Origin: Pseudocercospora fijiensis CIRAD86
Taxonomy: Eukaryota > Ascomycota > Dothideomycetes > Mycosphaerellales > Mycosphaerellaceae
NCBI RefSeq assembly: GCF_000340215.1
Contig: NW_006921540.1
Coordinates: forward strand, 490,377 to 554,376
Length of the DNA: 64,000 nucleotides
Reading direction: 5' to 3'
In this document: piece after piece, positions 10,982 to 23,397 of the stretch
How positions within the stretch are numbered: the first letter of the stretch is position 1
How the letters are laid out: the number at the start of each line of letters is the position of its first letter
Position numbers and translations under genes: made by a program
Notes under the pieces: generated by a model
Told to the model about the DNA's origin: nothing
Database searches by the model: none
The model's input: the letters and a program-made list of their open reading frames with translations, nothing else

Positions 10982-12497
10982 TGTATTTGAGAGATTGGAT
11001 GGATGGATCTCTGATGAACAGTCAGAACAACTCAGATCTGGAGTCTGTGCAGTAAAGTGTGTAGCAAAAAGACAGATATCATAAAGAGCATAGCAGTTTT
11101 TATCGTCATTCCAGAGGTCAGGGGATTGACAGATTGATTAAACATGTGTTTCTAATCATTTCACGCAGGGAATGAATCGGAATGGCGACGTACCTTGTGA
11201 TATGTGTCACTCGTGCCTCGGCAACGAGTTTCCAAGTGATGTTCAGCTCATGTTGAAAGTTGTTGAAGGACTCATAGCCAGACAAAAATCGCGGCAAGAA
11301 CGAGTCAAATCGGAAAGAGCCGCATGCTTGGCATCAAAGTCAAAGCTTCCTTTTCAAATTTGCTTCGCGGCTCCGACTTCACTTCCGTCCTTCACCACGA
11401 CACCAACGTCAACCATTCGCAAGCTTCCTATCACTGGCAGCCAAGATGCTCTCGCATATCGCAACATAGGCCCAGTCATCGCGGCGGCCAACAACAGCCT
11501 CGACACCATGGATCGCGTTCGCAAAACGAAGGCTTCTTGGTCCTGCTGATGCTGCGACTTCAGAGACCTAGCATTTTCCACAGCACGGCGGGACCAAGAA
11601 GCCATCTCAGAGCCGAGGTCCTTGAGCAGTAAGTCCTTGATTGCCCTTTGCACCCGCTCCTTTGATGATTTTATCACAACCGTTCTGGAGATTTCTCATG
11701 ATCCAAGAACAAAACATGCATCACCATCTGATCCTGCACTCAACACGCACTGCATTTTCAAAGCCGGCTCCCGAAAGCACGCATTGACACTGCAAACAGG
11801 CATTGCGCCTCTCCTGCTCTCCAACCAGCTCTCGTTGCGGGCTTAATCTCGCAAGCCGAAAGGTATGTCAAACGCCTCGCTTTTCGTCACTTCGTCTTCA
11901 ATGATGATTGGTTTCGTCCAGTTCTGCTACTGAAGCACAATGTGGATATTTGTACCATCTTACCAAAACCTTGTCTGATCCAGACAACACCAATACATTG
12001 CTTATACTTCAGCTGCATTGCGCGCATATGGCTAACGCCTTCCCAGATGCTTGAAAAGGCTATCAAGATCCATGACGCCGGCAGAAATGTCTGCTCATGG
12101 CACTCATGAGCGCTGGAGGTACCGTCAAAAGAAGCCTCTCGCTCATCTCGACGAATGAGACTGCTCCAAACGAGCGATAGCGGCCGCGGACATCACCGGC
12201 GCGCGATTTGCACGGAGGGTAAGTAATTTCCTCGACCTGCCCTACACAAAGATGACTCAAGTCTATCCATTCAACGAACCCTTCGGTAGCCAGATCCGCC
12301 GAGTCACCCTCCCTATACCGTACTTTCATGCCTCGGCTTGGACAGGATGATCGGTTGTGGAGTTTCCTGCAGCATGTGATACGCAAGTTGATCATGTAGC
12401 TTTATCATGCGGACTTCAGAGCATCGGACCTTGCTGCCCGTTATGGTCAGTAAGGCGAGGTGCCGGCGGGTGGGCATGCGTAACACGGCTTATCTGA
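10982..12497. other. Intergenic between SEN34 and the alpha-box gene
   Basis: 1.5 kb without a recognised gene. Frames exist at 11,172-11,549 (plus, ATG start) and 11,354-11,677 (minus, partly helical and basic); they overlap on opposite strands and neither has a known domain. If the alpha-box gene has a first exon, the best candidate is ATG 12,407 to 12,445, followed by a GTCAGT donor. Confidence 0.4.
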
Positions 12498-13241
12498 GAG
12501 AATTCTCATTGCATCGATTTACTCTTGAGAATCTCGCTTTTACAGTGGCTGACTCGAGATCAGATTCAGTTCTTCGCTCTCTGCGCACCACTCATCGGCG
12601 TCATTCCGCCAGAAGAGTATCTGCAGCGGATGGGATGGCAGTTGAGTCCGCCACAGGATGGCGATCAGGACAAGATGCCGCAGATCTCTCGCCTCTTCAC
12701 CCCAAGCCTCGACACCTTTCCTGAGAAGTTCACGACAACCACTCTCAGTGCAGATGGCAACGTGAATGCTTTATCAAGGAGCAAGTGGCCTTGCCATAGG
12801 CCAAAGCTACCGCCCAGCTCCTGGATGGCATATCGCGAGTTCTACAACAGATTGCTCGCATCGTACACTCAGAAATCGATCTCCAAGTGCTTGTCGATCC
12901 TCTGGCGTGCAGATTTCTTCGAGGGCAAGGGGTCCATTCTCGCCAAGGCATACAGTATTGTGTGCGGATGCCGCGAGGAGAAAGACGCTCCGCTTGACGA
13001 GTTCTTCGCCTTCTGCGCAGGCGAGGTTGTGGCACAATCCCGCAATGTGCTTCAGAGCGAGCAGATCCCCGTCGACACCTTCATGCTGCCTTACCATGAC
13101 AGCACTTCACAGCTCACCAGCCATGAGGGCTCTGCTTTCGTCGAGATCTCTGTTGGCGCTGGTGGTGACGGCGAACTTCGCGACCAGGCGGCCAAGGTTG
13201 GGCCATTACTGAGTGAAGGCTCACTGAGAGATTCAATTTGA
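12498..13241 (+). CDS. Mating-type alpha-box protein (MAT1-1-1-like), divergent
   Basis: The open frame runs from after a stop at 12,495 to TGA 13,239-13,241. Residues coded at about 12,798-13,020 match the MAT alpha1 box: RPKLPPSSWMAYREFYN, then YTQKSISKCLSILWRADFF, then LAKAYSIV and APLDEFF. This resembles the family pattern RPLNSFMAFRxYY...TQKxxSxxLxxLWxxDPFxxKWxxLAKAYSxIRD. Deviations are F for P in 'DPF', G for W in 'KW', and loss of the 'RD' after YSI. N-terminal WLTRDQIQFFALCAPL resembles the helical leader of MAT1-1-1 proteins. The start is unclear: either the ATG at 12,630 (about 203 aa) or an upstream exon spliced to TGG at 12,546 after a TTTTACAG acceptor. Alpha-box proteins are DNA-binding regulators of mating. 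Neighbours are SEN34 and a mannosyltransferase, not the common MAT flanks APN2 or SLA2, so this may be a relocated or extra copy. Confidence 0.7.
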   Translation, partial: ENSHCIDLLLRISLLQWLTRDQIQFFALCAPLIGVIPPEEYLQRMGWQLSPPQDGDQDKMPQISRLFTPSLDTFPEKFTTTTLSADGNVNALSRSKWPCHRPKLPPSSWMAYREFYNRLLASYTQKSISKCLSILWRADFFEGKGSILAKAYSIVCGCREEKDAPLDEFFAFCAGEVVAQSRNVLQSEQIPVDTFMLPYHDSTSQLTSHEGSAFVEISVGAGGDGELRDQAAKVGPLLSEGSLRDSI

Positions 13242-13963
13242 GGAACATGATACTTTCAACCCAAATTCAAGTCAGACCAACACATAATCTTCACCGTTTC
13301 TTTCGTTCTTCCAAAGTTTCATAATTGATCAGCGACCATTCAAACTGCAGGCGAGCCGCGCGGCGGCTGTGGCTTGCGCTACGATGTTCTTTAAATGTCG
13401 ACACTTGTGTAACGATGCATGTAAGCTGATTAGCATTTTACTGGCACTGTAGATAATTAGCGTGGAAGTCATCGCGAGTACCTGTTCTGTTGGACAGGGG
13501 ATATTGGTCCTTGACATGCGAGGGATAGCTGGTTCTCCGAATCTCCTGCCACTCCTGGTTGTAGCGTAGTTGCAAGGGTCTCGCGATATAGACTTTTGAA
13601 CAGCCGACTCCTGGGAACTTTTGGAGCAACATCATCTTGAAACTCCACATCAATGCGCTGACGCGACCGCCCTCGCACACCATCCTCAAGGCCTTTTCTT
13701 CTATCAGTGTCTTGAGGTCCGCTCCTTATCACGTGCGGCAATACCACAGCCAGCGGCAGCGACCGAACACGTTTCAGACAGATTTCCCGCATCCTGGATA
13801 GCTACGCCAGCCAGTCCAGGGCGGTCTTGCCAGGGAGAAACGTGAGCAACGGCTCAACTTCCGAACAACAATCTTACTTCCGCCGACCTTCACGAAGTAC
13901 AATTGAGAAGAGGGCGCGCCTTAGCACTTCCCGAGCGGACTTGCGCTCAGCCTGCGGGCACAC
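13242..13963. other. Intergenic between alpha-box gene and mannosyltransferase
   Basis: No gene recognised. A minus-strand frame at 13,438-13,689 has no known domain. The last 100-200 bases should contain the promoter and leader of the mannosyltransferase gene. Confidence 0.35.
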
Positions 13964-15968
13964 ATGCTTCCATTCCACCAGGGGAAGATGAACCGGCTTG
14001 GATACAATGCCAATGGCCACCCAACACGGACGAGCGGTGGTGGAGCATATCCTATGGGGAGCTCGGGGAAGACTGGCTTTAGTATACGGCCAGACAAATA
14101 TGAAAAGTGAGTGATCAGATGAGTTGGCGGGAGAGAGCTGTGAGGCTTGGGAAACAGCGAATACGAGCTGCGTTCATGCCTCGCTCTCATTCCACGCCAT
14201 CTTCAGCTCAGAGCCCTTATTAACAACTCCTACTGCAGATATCAACCACGATCGTCACGGATCATGCTGATACGACGGAGAGGGACACTGATACGAGTCG
14301 GCGGCTTAGTTACTGTGTTTGTGCTGATACTATGGATTTTCTTCCCCTCCTTACGACTGACCGCGCTCTTCGGCGGTCTCTCACTTGGCCTGTTCTCGAC
14401 GGGCGAAGAGTTCAACATTGAAACGGTGCGGTATTACGACTTATCGAATGTTGGAGGCACAAGTCGGGGCTGGGAACGAGAAGAGCGCATATTACTTTGC
14501 GCACCTTTACGAGACGCCGCACCACACTTGCCAATGTTCTTCTCCCACTTGCGAAACCTTACGTACCCACACAACCTCATCGACCTGGCATTCCTGGTTG
14601 GCGATAGTAAGGACAACACGTTGGAGCTTTTGTCGGAAATGCTACAAGGGCTTCAAGAAGTGGAAGACAGAAAAATGGCATTTGGAGAGATTTCGGTGAT
14701 TGAGAAGGATTTTGGCCAGACCGTGAATCAGGACGTGGAGAGCAGACACGGTTTTGCGGCACAAGCAAGCCGAAGAAAGAGCATGGCGCAAGCACGCAAT
14801 TGGTTGTTGAGCGCTGCTCTGAGACCAACACACAGCTGGGTATACTGGAGGGATGTTGACGTGGAGACTGCGCCTTACACGATCTTGGAAGACCTCATGA
14901 GGCATAACAAGGACATTATCGTACCGAGTACGTATTGAGGGAGCATGACCTTGGTCAGAGACTGACAATATTCTAGATGTGTGGAGGCCGCTGCCAGACT
15001 GGCTCGGTGGAGAGCAGCCATACGACCTGAATAGTTGGCAGGAGTCGGAGACTGCTCTCGCCCTGGCCGACACGCTTGACGAAGACGCCGTCATTGTCGA
15101 GGGCTACGCAGAGTATGCAACATGGAGACCGCATTTGGCTTACCTTCGTGACCCATACGGCGATCCAGATATGGAGATGGAGATAGATGGCGTTGGTGGT
15201 GTGAGTATCTTGGCGAAGGCCAAGGTATTCAGAAGCGGCGTGCATTTCCCAGCTTTCAGTTTCGAAAAGCACGCCGAGACTGAAGGTTTTGGCAAGGTGA
15301 GTGGACGGCAAGATTCACTTACTAAGCACAACTAATGCAGCATCAGATGGCAAAGCGAATGAAGTTCTCGGTCGTGGGACTGCCACACTACACCATTTGG
15401 CATTTGTATGAGCCCAGTGTGGACGACATTCGACACATGGAGGAGATGGAGCAGGAGCGCAAGCAACGCGAACAAGAAGAAAAGCAGAAGCAAGAACGGA
15501 TGGAGAAGATTCAGAACCAGTTCGAAGCAGGCAAGGACCAATGGGAGAAAGATAAAGAGGCCATTCGCGATACATCGAAGAAGGAATCCGTCGAAAAGCA
15601 AGCGAAAGACGGCGAGAAGGAGAAGAAGGCTGGCGGGGCACCTCCCAGCGAAGTGTAAGTGGGATCTCTGTTACGAGAGTGACGATTGAGGGAGAGGCGA
15701 GAGTTGACGTGGTTGATGTTGTGTGATAGGGGCAAGAAGTTCGCTGACAAATTCGCCTTGGAACAGAAAAGTTGAGCAGGGTGCAGCCCAGAAGATGCAC
15801 GGCAAAAACGAGATCCCCGAGGTAGGCAAACAAGCGCAACCTCAACTAGTGCAAGACGACGACAAGAAGAAGGCTCCTGCAGCCAAAGCTGAGGAAATCG
15901 CAAGAGCGAATCGCGAGGGAGCTGCAAAACCGAAGGGCGACAACGCGGCGAAGAAAGTCGAACCCTGA
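13964..15968 (+). CDS. Anp1/Mnn9/Van1-family alpha-1,6-mannosyltransferase, Anp1-like
   Basis: Five exons fitted by phase: 13964-14106, 14239-14927, 14977-15296, 15341-15654 and 15767-15968 (555 residues). Introns have GTGAGT, GTACGT, GTGAGT and GTAAGT donors with AG acceptors; the second join restores VPNVWRPLP, strongly conserved in the family. It is a type II Golgi membrane protein: short cytosolic tail, one transmembrane segment (VGGLVTVFVLILWIFF, about residues 68-85), then the catalytic domain with the metal-binding D-x-D at D253-V-D255 (YWRDVDVET). The C-terminus is a long charged coiled coil (MEEMEQERKQREQEEKQK), then a Lys/Ala tail. Family members form the M-Pol complexes that extend N-glycan mannan. 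Length (about 500-535 in yeast Anp1/Van1) favours Anp1 or Van1 over Mnn9. Confidence 0.85.
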
Positions 15969-17063
15969 GAAGACAACAAGGAATTGGCCAATCGGTAAAA
16001 GGCTGGGAAGGTTCCAACAGTGCTGAGCCCATTGCTGCTATGTTCTGCTCTTCTGCTCCTCCATCTCTGTTGATTCGAAAGTGTGTTTGATTTCCCGCCA
16101 TGCATACTAGCTCTGGGCGTTTTTGCTCTGCAGGGTAGCGACGCACTGATGGTGATGGTGCCTGGTAAAGGCGTGATCAAGCGATGAGATCCGCTCCGAG
16201 ATGGAGCGCTTGGACATGGCCAAGTCAGCCCACAAATCATGCCTGTGTACGAGCCAAGGCAGGGAGAGAGATGTGGCGGGAGGATCTCACCGGCTGCAAG
16301 CGATGACATCTGAACATCGAAGGCGTCATCATGGGCAGCATGTTCAGGGAGGAGCACAGTGAACACATGATGGCTTGACCACGCAAAGGGAGTCGGCGTT
16401 CGTGGTTTGAAGTGGAACGGCTTCATGGATAGAGGATAGCTGTGGCATACAAAGTGATGTGCTCGGCGTTCAATGGGGCCGCCTGAAAAGTGGCAGGCCA
16501 AGGTGGGAACATTGTATGCATACTCTGGCGAGACCACACATATGGCCGTTGCAATACCAAAGAAAAGATATCATCTCCCGTGGCATATGTCAGCAACTCA
16601 TCCTTGACGGCGGCTTCGCATCAACGTTTCTCATATGTTTGGTAGAAGGGAATGAGACGGGGACATTTTGGTTGTTTGACCGCTATGCTTCACAAGAAAC
16701 ACTTAGCTGGCTCATGTTTGTTGCGATGAAGGGTTGTGGAAACAAAACAGAACATCTCCTTTGTGAAGGCGCGTATTCTAGGGCTCGGGATGATCCGCCT
16801 CCGCGGATGCGGAACCTCGTACTCTCTCTCGAGGCCAGCTGTATAGGAAAACATTCACTATCGTGCCACCTTCTCTCGGCCTTTGCGGGTGTCTGGAAAA
16901 ATTGGACAGATTGGCGATACTAGAAATGACGCATTGACACAATCCGCGCGTGCTGCACCTCTAGCATTCAGCCACGCAGCCTCACGACTCATTTAATTCT
17001 GAGCGTCACCCAGCAGTCACCAATCTCTGAATCGACTTTGTGGAGTTCGGGCCTCCACTTACA
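15969..17063. other. Intergenic, no gene recognised
   Basis: 1.1 kb of normal composition between two plus-strand genes. The frame at 16,459-16,923 has no known domain or splice support. The 3' end should contain the promoter of the ARF-GEF gene. Confidence 0.4.
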
Positions 17064-20000
17064 ATGGCTTCAGAGGGCAAAAGTCTACCGGATTTCCCAG
17101 AAGCGATCCCTTCGAGCCATCGAGCACATAACGTAACTGTCGCTATCGACCCTGTAGCGCTGGTGGTCACAGAATGTATCACAGTCACCTCCGCAATGCG
17201 GAAACATGCCCGCTGGGCACATAGCAGCATCTCCTCGATCTTGGGTGGAAGTAACAGTCCAAGACCCAATCCATCCTCCAGAGCGACCAACCACGACCGA
17301 GAAGGGAACCTACGAAATCGAGCGAGTTCGAAAATCGACCTGGTTGAGGACTACGGATCATTTGCGAGCAAGAAACAGCATGACAGGAGCGAGGATGAAG
17401 GTACATCGAGATGGGGACTGCGCGGCAAGAAGGGACAGAGCATGCAGGACAATCCACTCATGAGCTCTTTCGCAAAGCTGAGAGCCGAGTTGAAGCATTG
17501 CAGTGATTTGCAGCATTTTGAAACAGATGCGCTGTTGGAGCCGTTTCTGAACGTCATTCGAAGCTCTTCGACTACCGCACCAATCACCAGTCTGGCTCTC
17601 ATTGCAATCACGAAGCTGCTCGCGTACGAGGTGATCAACAAGGACTCTCCCAGATTCGCCCACGGCATGCGATTACTGGCGAGTAGCGTGACGCATTGCA
17701 GATTCGAAGGTGACAACTCTCCAAGCGATGAAGTTGTATTTCTGCGCATCTTGAAGCTCATGGAAGACATGATCACTGGCCCGAGCGGAGAAGTTCTAGG
17801 TGACCAAAGTGTATGCGAAATGATGGAGTGCGCATTGAGTATCTGCTGTCATCTCCGAATGAGCGAGGTCTTGAGACGAAGTGCTGAGATCAGTATGGTG
17901 ACCATGTGCCAGACCATCTTTGCAAGGTTGAAGACGCTGGAAGACGAATTTGAGGGCGAGGCTGAAGATATGGAGGGCGAGCTCGACAAGGATGAGCTTA
18001 ATGCTGCGAGGATTGATTCAGACCCCAATGCGGATGGCGTCGGGCCCGATGCTATGAATAAGATGCGACAGGCGAGTTTAGAGGTTCCTGGTGTGGCGAA
18101 TGGGACTGAGAGGCCGAGTACCGATATGAGTGGCTCTCATTTGGATCTCTCGAAAAGTGGTGAGGGAGAAGACGACGAGCCAGCGGAAATCAAGCCATAT
18201 GGACTGCCAAGCATAAGAGAGCTGTTCCGCGTGCTTGCGGACCTTCTCGATCCTCACGACAGGCAGCGCAACGACACTTTGCGCGTCATGGCTTTACGAA
18301 TAGTCAATGTCGCCCTCGAAGTCGCTGGTCCTAGCATCGCCACCCATCCTAGTTTGGCGTCTCTTGCAAAGGACACGCTCTGCCGAAATCTGTTTCAGCT
18401 GGTCAGATCTGAAAATATCGCCATCTTGCACGAATCGCTCAGAGTTGCAGGCACCCTTTTGGCAACATGTCGAAGCTGTCTCAAACTACAGCAAGAGCTC
18501 TTTCTGTCGTACGTGGTAGCTTGCCTACATCCTCGGATCGCAATACCGGAAGAGCCAGGAATAGAGCCATCTCTATATCAGGGCGTACCTTCAGCGCCGT
18601 CATTGGCAAGGCCACAGCCTCACGCAGCATCGCCCGGAGCACCTTCAAGCGGCAGATCCACTCCGGTGCCCGTGCGAGATCGACAGAAGCTGGGCATGGA
18701 AGGCGGCTCGCGGAAACCTGACGCCCGAGAAGCCATGGTCGAGAGCGTTGGCGGACTTGTGCGCATGCCGAGCTTCATGGTCGAGCTGTTCGTCAATTAT
18801 GACTGTGAAATCGACCGAAGCAATTTGTGTATGGACATGGTTGGCCTTTTGTCGAGAAATGCCTTTCCAGACTCTGCGACATGGAGCACAACGAATGTGC
18901 CGCCTTTATGCTTGGACTCATTGCTAGGCTATGTGCAGTTCATCGCTGAGAGACTGGACGATGAGCCGAAGACTGCTGGACTGCCCGATGTGGCTGCGCT
19001 TCAGGAGCAGAGGAGGAAAAAGAAAATCATCATTCGTGGGGCTACGAAATTCAACGAGAGTCCGAAGGGTGGCATTGCATATCTCGCGGCACAGGGCATA
19101 ATCGAGGATCCAAACGACCCGCATTCCATCACCAAGTTTCTCAAAGGTACGACCCGAATCGACAAGAAGGTGCTTGGAGAATTTATATCGAAGAGGTCGA
19201 ATGAAGCCATTCTCGATGCGTACATGGACCTCTTCGACTTCGGTCATTTACGTGTCGACGAAGCTTTACGGCAATTGCTCAACAGCTTCCGACTTCCAGG
19301 AGAATCTCCGCTCATCGAACGTATTGTGACTGTCTTCAGCGAGAAATATATGAAGGCTGCTCAGCCAGAGCACATCGCCAACAATGACGCTGCTTTCGTT
19401 CTCATTTACGCCATCATTATGTTGAATACCGACCAATATAACCCGAACGTCAAGGCCCAGAACCGAATGAAGCTGGAGGACTTCGCTCGCAATTTGCGAG
19501 GTGTCAACAACAACGAGAACTTCGATCCAGAGTTTTTGCAAGAGATCTACGAGGCAATCAAGAGTCGAGAGATCGTCTTGCCTGAAGAACACGACAACAA
19601 GCATGCATTTGAGCATGCTTGGAAAGAGCTTCTCGTGAAGACTCAGACGGCCGAGAATTTGGTCATCTGCGAAACGAATATCTATGATGCAGATATGTTC
19701 GCGGCCACATGGAGACCGATAATCTCGACACTCAACTACGTCTTCGTCTCTGCCACTGAAGATGCCGTCTTCCAGCGGGTGATACTTGGCTATAGCCAGT
19801 GTGCACAAATTGCGGCCAAGCATGGCATATCGGAATGTCTTGACCACATCATCTGGAGTTTGGCCAAAATCTCAACGCTTGCGACCGAGACACCGCCCAG
19901 CACCCAGCTGAATACTGAGGTACAAGCGAGTGGGAAGTCAATCATGGTCAGCAGGTTTGCTGTTGAATTCGGGAGGGACCACAAGGCCGAGCTGGCAACG

Positions 20001-22161
20001 CTAGTGCTTTTCCGCATCATTAATGGTCATGAAGCAGTTATTAGGGATGGCTGGACTCAGGTGAGATTTCTTTTCGTTGCTTTGCCTCTCGGCTTTTCCA
20101 TCCAAGTGCTGAACGTGCATGCACATGCTCGAGTCAAGCATGGCGTCAACAAATCTCCGAGACATTGTTTCGACAAGCGAAGGACTTGACTAACTTTTTC
20201 CTTTTAGGTTGTTCGAATCATCGTGAACCTTTTCGTGAATTCTCTGGTTCCGACTAGCTTCACTTCTATCTCACGAGACCTCGATCTGCCGGAGATACCC
20301 CTGCAGAGTCCAGTACAGGTAAGTCTAGCTGTACATGTGGAACATGACTCGATGCCAGTGGTTCCACGCACCAAAGGGCTATCTGCTAACATGCAAATCT
20401 CAGGTCATTGAGCGCAATGAGAAGTCGAGCGAGGTTGGCCTTTTCAGCGCCTTCACCAACTATGTCAGCAGTGTCATGACCGATGAACCTCCAGAGCCGA
20501 ACGACCAGGAAATCGAGGCTACTCTCACCACGGTGGACTGTATAAATGCCTGTCGGTTTGAAGAGATCTTGGGGAATGTTTCGGAATTGCCAATCAGCAG
20601 TCTGAAGAGCCTCACACTCTCGCTGTTGAGTCATATGCCCGAATCTGAGAGTCCAAGGGTCATCTCAGTCAAGCCAGAGTTGCCAGCTCCCACACCAATA
20701 CGAGCCAATGGCACAAAGCCGAGGGAAGAACCTGCGGCCTACAATCCAGCCGTGGTGTATGTCCTTGAGCTGGCCACGATTCTAGCGCTGAGAGACGAGG
20801 AAACAATCACTGAACTGGGCCCTGATGTTGCAAATGCGCTTTCTAACGTCACCAAGGATGCCGACCGCCTACATCCGGTTGCTCTTAGCCGAACAGTGTT
20901 CTATCTGCTATCACTCTTACGTGCGAGCAATGATCACGGCTATATTCGAGCGCCAGTCGTGCTCCACAACATTGCTAGCTTCAGGCAGGATCTGCTTGAA
21001 GAGTGTGCGCAACCAATTCTGAAGGGCTTGTATGGATGCATCTCAGGCCCGCAAGTCGAGCTCAGAAACGAAATCGCCGCTTCGCCTGACTTCTGGAAAG
21101 TCCTTGAGCGACTTCACAACCAGCCAGAAGCCTCTGCACTCGTATTCCAGATTGCACAATCTGTCGCTGGAGATGGCGCCAAAGCTACAGTAACGCCGGA
21201 CAACTACGAGTTCTGCATACCTCTTCTCAATGCGTTCGCAACCGCCGGATCCGTTGGCGCGCGTTTTGAGCAGTATCGTGAGCAAGTCGCAAGACAGCAA
21301 CGCAACAAGAAAGGCCAGACCGATGACACACCCGAGAAGCAAAAGCCAAAGAAACCTGAAGCGGTCGCACGAGGGGTCAAGGCAATTGGCATTGTTTCTC
21401 AACTTGCCTCTCGTGTACCTACACTCATCAAGCAGTCTCAGCTCGAGACTGACGCTGCATGGCGAACCTACTGGAGCCCGGTCTTTCGATGTCTGGCTAC
21501 GCAAAGCGTCAACCCTTGCCGAGAGATCCGACAAACTGCGCTCGTCAGCCTGCAGAGATGTCTTCAGTCACCCGACCTCGCGAGTCCCGACCACACGGAA
21601 TGGACGAACATATTTGGTGAAGTGCTCTTCCCTCTAATTCAACAATTGCTGAAGCCAGAGGTCTACCAAACCGATCCGGTAGGCATGAGCGACACACGAG
21701 TCCAAGCTGCTCAGCTCTTATGCAAGATCTTCCTCCACTATCTTGTGCTCCTCAGCGAGTGGGAGGGCGTGCTCGATCTCTGGATAAGGATACTTGGGAT
21801 CATGGACCGACTGATGAACTCCGGGCAGAGTCAAGACGTCCTTGCAGAAGCGGTCCCCGAGAGTCTCAAGAACATTCTCCTCGTCATGAGCAGCGGGGAG
21901 TACATGGTGGCACCACCGAGCGGCGAAGAGGACGACGAGAGGACCGAGCTACAAAAGAGCTTGTGGACCGAGACGTGGGAGAGGCTGGAACGTTTCCTAC
22001 CACATCTCATGAAAGAAGTCTTCCCCGACGCTTCGAAGGAACATACCAAGACCACACCCCTTCCTGCTAAAGCCGAGTCCGATGGGGGCTGCAGCACAGA
22101 AACTGCGGACTCAAAAGTCGACAGCGAGACGGCGAAAGAGGCCGAACCCGCTGCCGCATGA
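17064..22161 (+). CDS. GEA: Gea1/GBF1-family guanine nucleotide exchange factor for ARF
   Basis: Three exons: 17064-20060, 20208-20318 and 20404-22161 (1,621 residues). Both introns are GT..AG in phase 0 (GTGAGA..TTTTAG with CTAAC branch; GTAAGT..CTCAG), and the joins read WTQ|VVRIIVNLF and PVQ|VIERNEKSS. The N-terminal DCB/HUS-like helical regions include the family strings GLRGKKGQSMQDNPLMSSF and FLNVIRSSSTTAPITSLAL. The Sec7 domain (about residues 670-860) has the exchange loop FRLPGE with catalytic glutamate E747 and the motif LNTDQYNPNVK. Helical HDS-type regions fill exon 3, ending in a Glu/Ala-rich tail. These proteins activate ARF1 on early Golgi for COPI budding. The start is ATG 17,064 (MASEGKSLPDFPEA). 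Confidence 0.93.
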
Positions 22162-22680
22162 GAGGAGAGAAGAGGCCACGCAAGCGCTGAATCGAATCAC
22201 TTCCGGTGTGTTGGAGTGGTGGAAGAAAAGAGCTTCGTATGCCTTCTCTTGGCACGACAATTACGCAATCCTTCACATACATAGAGCTGTATATTTGTCT
22301 CAGCCCATGGACCTGGTGTTCGGCCCCCACAACAGATCTGCATAATGTGTGAGATTGGCGTGTGTGTATGGTGGGTTCATGCTTGCTTGAAACAACCGAG
22401 CGCTACCCTGCGCCCTACCCTACCCTACCCGATGTGGCTGGGAGCCGGCGTGCATGGTCGTCGCTACGAAGCATGCAAGCAAGCACATGGGCTTTGCTTT
22501 GCAGATTGTAGATGTTTCGTAACGTATGTTTCTGCATACCCTAGGAAGCACGTGGTGAAGAAGGATTTTCATGTTTTTTTTTTCTTTCTTCATCAAGCTG
22601 ACAAGCATGTGTATATACATACATACGTATACCCTGTCTGTCTGGATCATCGGATGAAACTTTTTCATGTTTTTAAAAAG
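22162..22680. other. 3' flank of the ARF-GEF gene
   Basis: Non-coding. It contains short CCCTA-type repeats near 22,410 and a T run near 22,573. It probably includes the 3' UTR and polyadenylation region of the preceding gene. It ends where RIP'd sequence begins. Confidence 0.4.
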
Positions 22681-23060
22681 TTTTCGGAATTTTTGGGGTA
22701 AAAGGTAATGTAGCTTAGTCTTGTGGTCTAGTCCTAGAGGCTTCTATAATCTCGTAGTACTAGTTAGTAGTAGCCTTATAATATAGACAATAGCTTTGTG
22801 CTCGTGCTTAGCTTGCTCGTAGCGTATTAGTCGAGTTCTCGTAATAAGCTAGGTAAGTTTCGATAGCATTGCCGACTTTGCTAAGCTTCTAAAGAAAAAA
22901 AAAGCAGTAGTTAGTTGAGATTGCTTCTAGGGTGTTTGGTTAATTGCTAGCTCCAAATGGGGAGATAGATATATATATATATATATTGAAAGTGCCTAAA
23001 AATAATTGGCTTGTTAGGATTAGGTAGTAAGTAGTTGGTAATCGGCAGGACGCCTCCTGC
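22681..23060. repeat. Short RIP'd transposon remnant
   Basis: TA-rich, CA/TG-poor sequence typical of RIP, with a short (TA)n run near 22,970-22,986. No coding frame or terminal repeat was recognised. The sequence from 23,061 to 23,397 is of normal composition and is the 3' flank of the next, minus-strand gene. Confidence 0.55.
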
Positions 23061-23397
23061 ACATCTCTATTTATCACACTGATCTCGTCTCTTTCCGGCT
23101 CACTGTTGGAGCATATATTAATAGAGGCGACAGTTTAATTAGCTGCCATTGAGGCCATATCTGAAGCCCGACATCGTGCAAGAAAGGCAGATGAATGATA
23201 TGCTGCCATCGCTATCAGTCAAAGGATGAAGATCGTTAAATCGTACTTTTTCCGAATGCCGTGCTCTGAACCCGGACTGGTGAATGTACCACCGGTGCCG
23301 TATGTAGTGGTGCTGATGCTGAAATGAAATTGCCGCTCCCCGACTCAGTGTTGTGGTAGAATTATAGCGCTCGCTGTATGCATGTGATATCCACTCG

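Noticed and set aside
11354..11677. Minus-strand helical frame upstream of the alpha-box gene
   Set aside because: It overlaps an equally long plus-strand frame, has no known domain and no splice context; possible but not supportable.
13921..14190. Minus-strand frame over the start of the mannosyltransferase gene
   Set aside because: It is antisense to the first exon, whose phase and splice sites fit the family.
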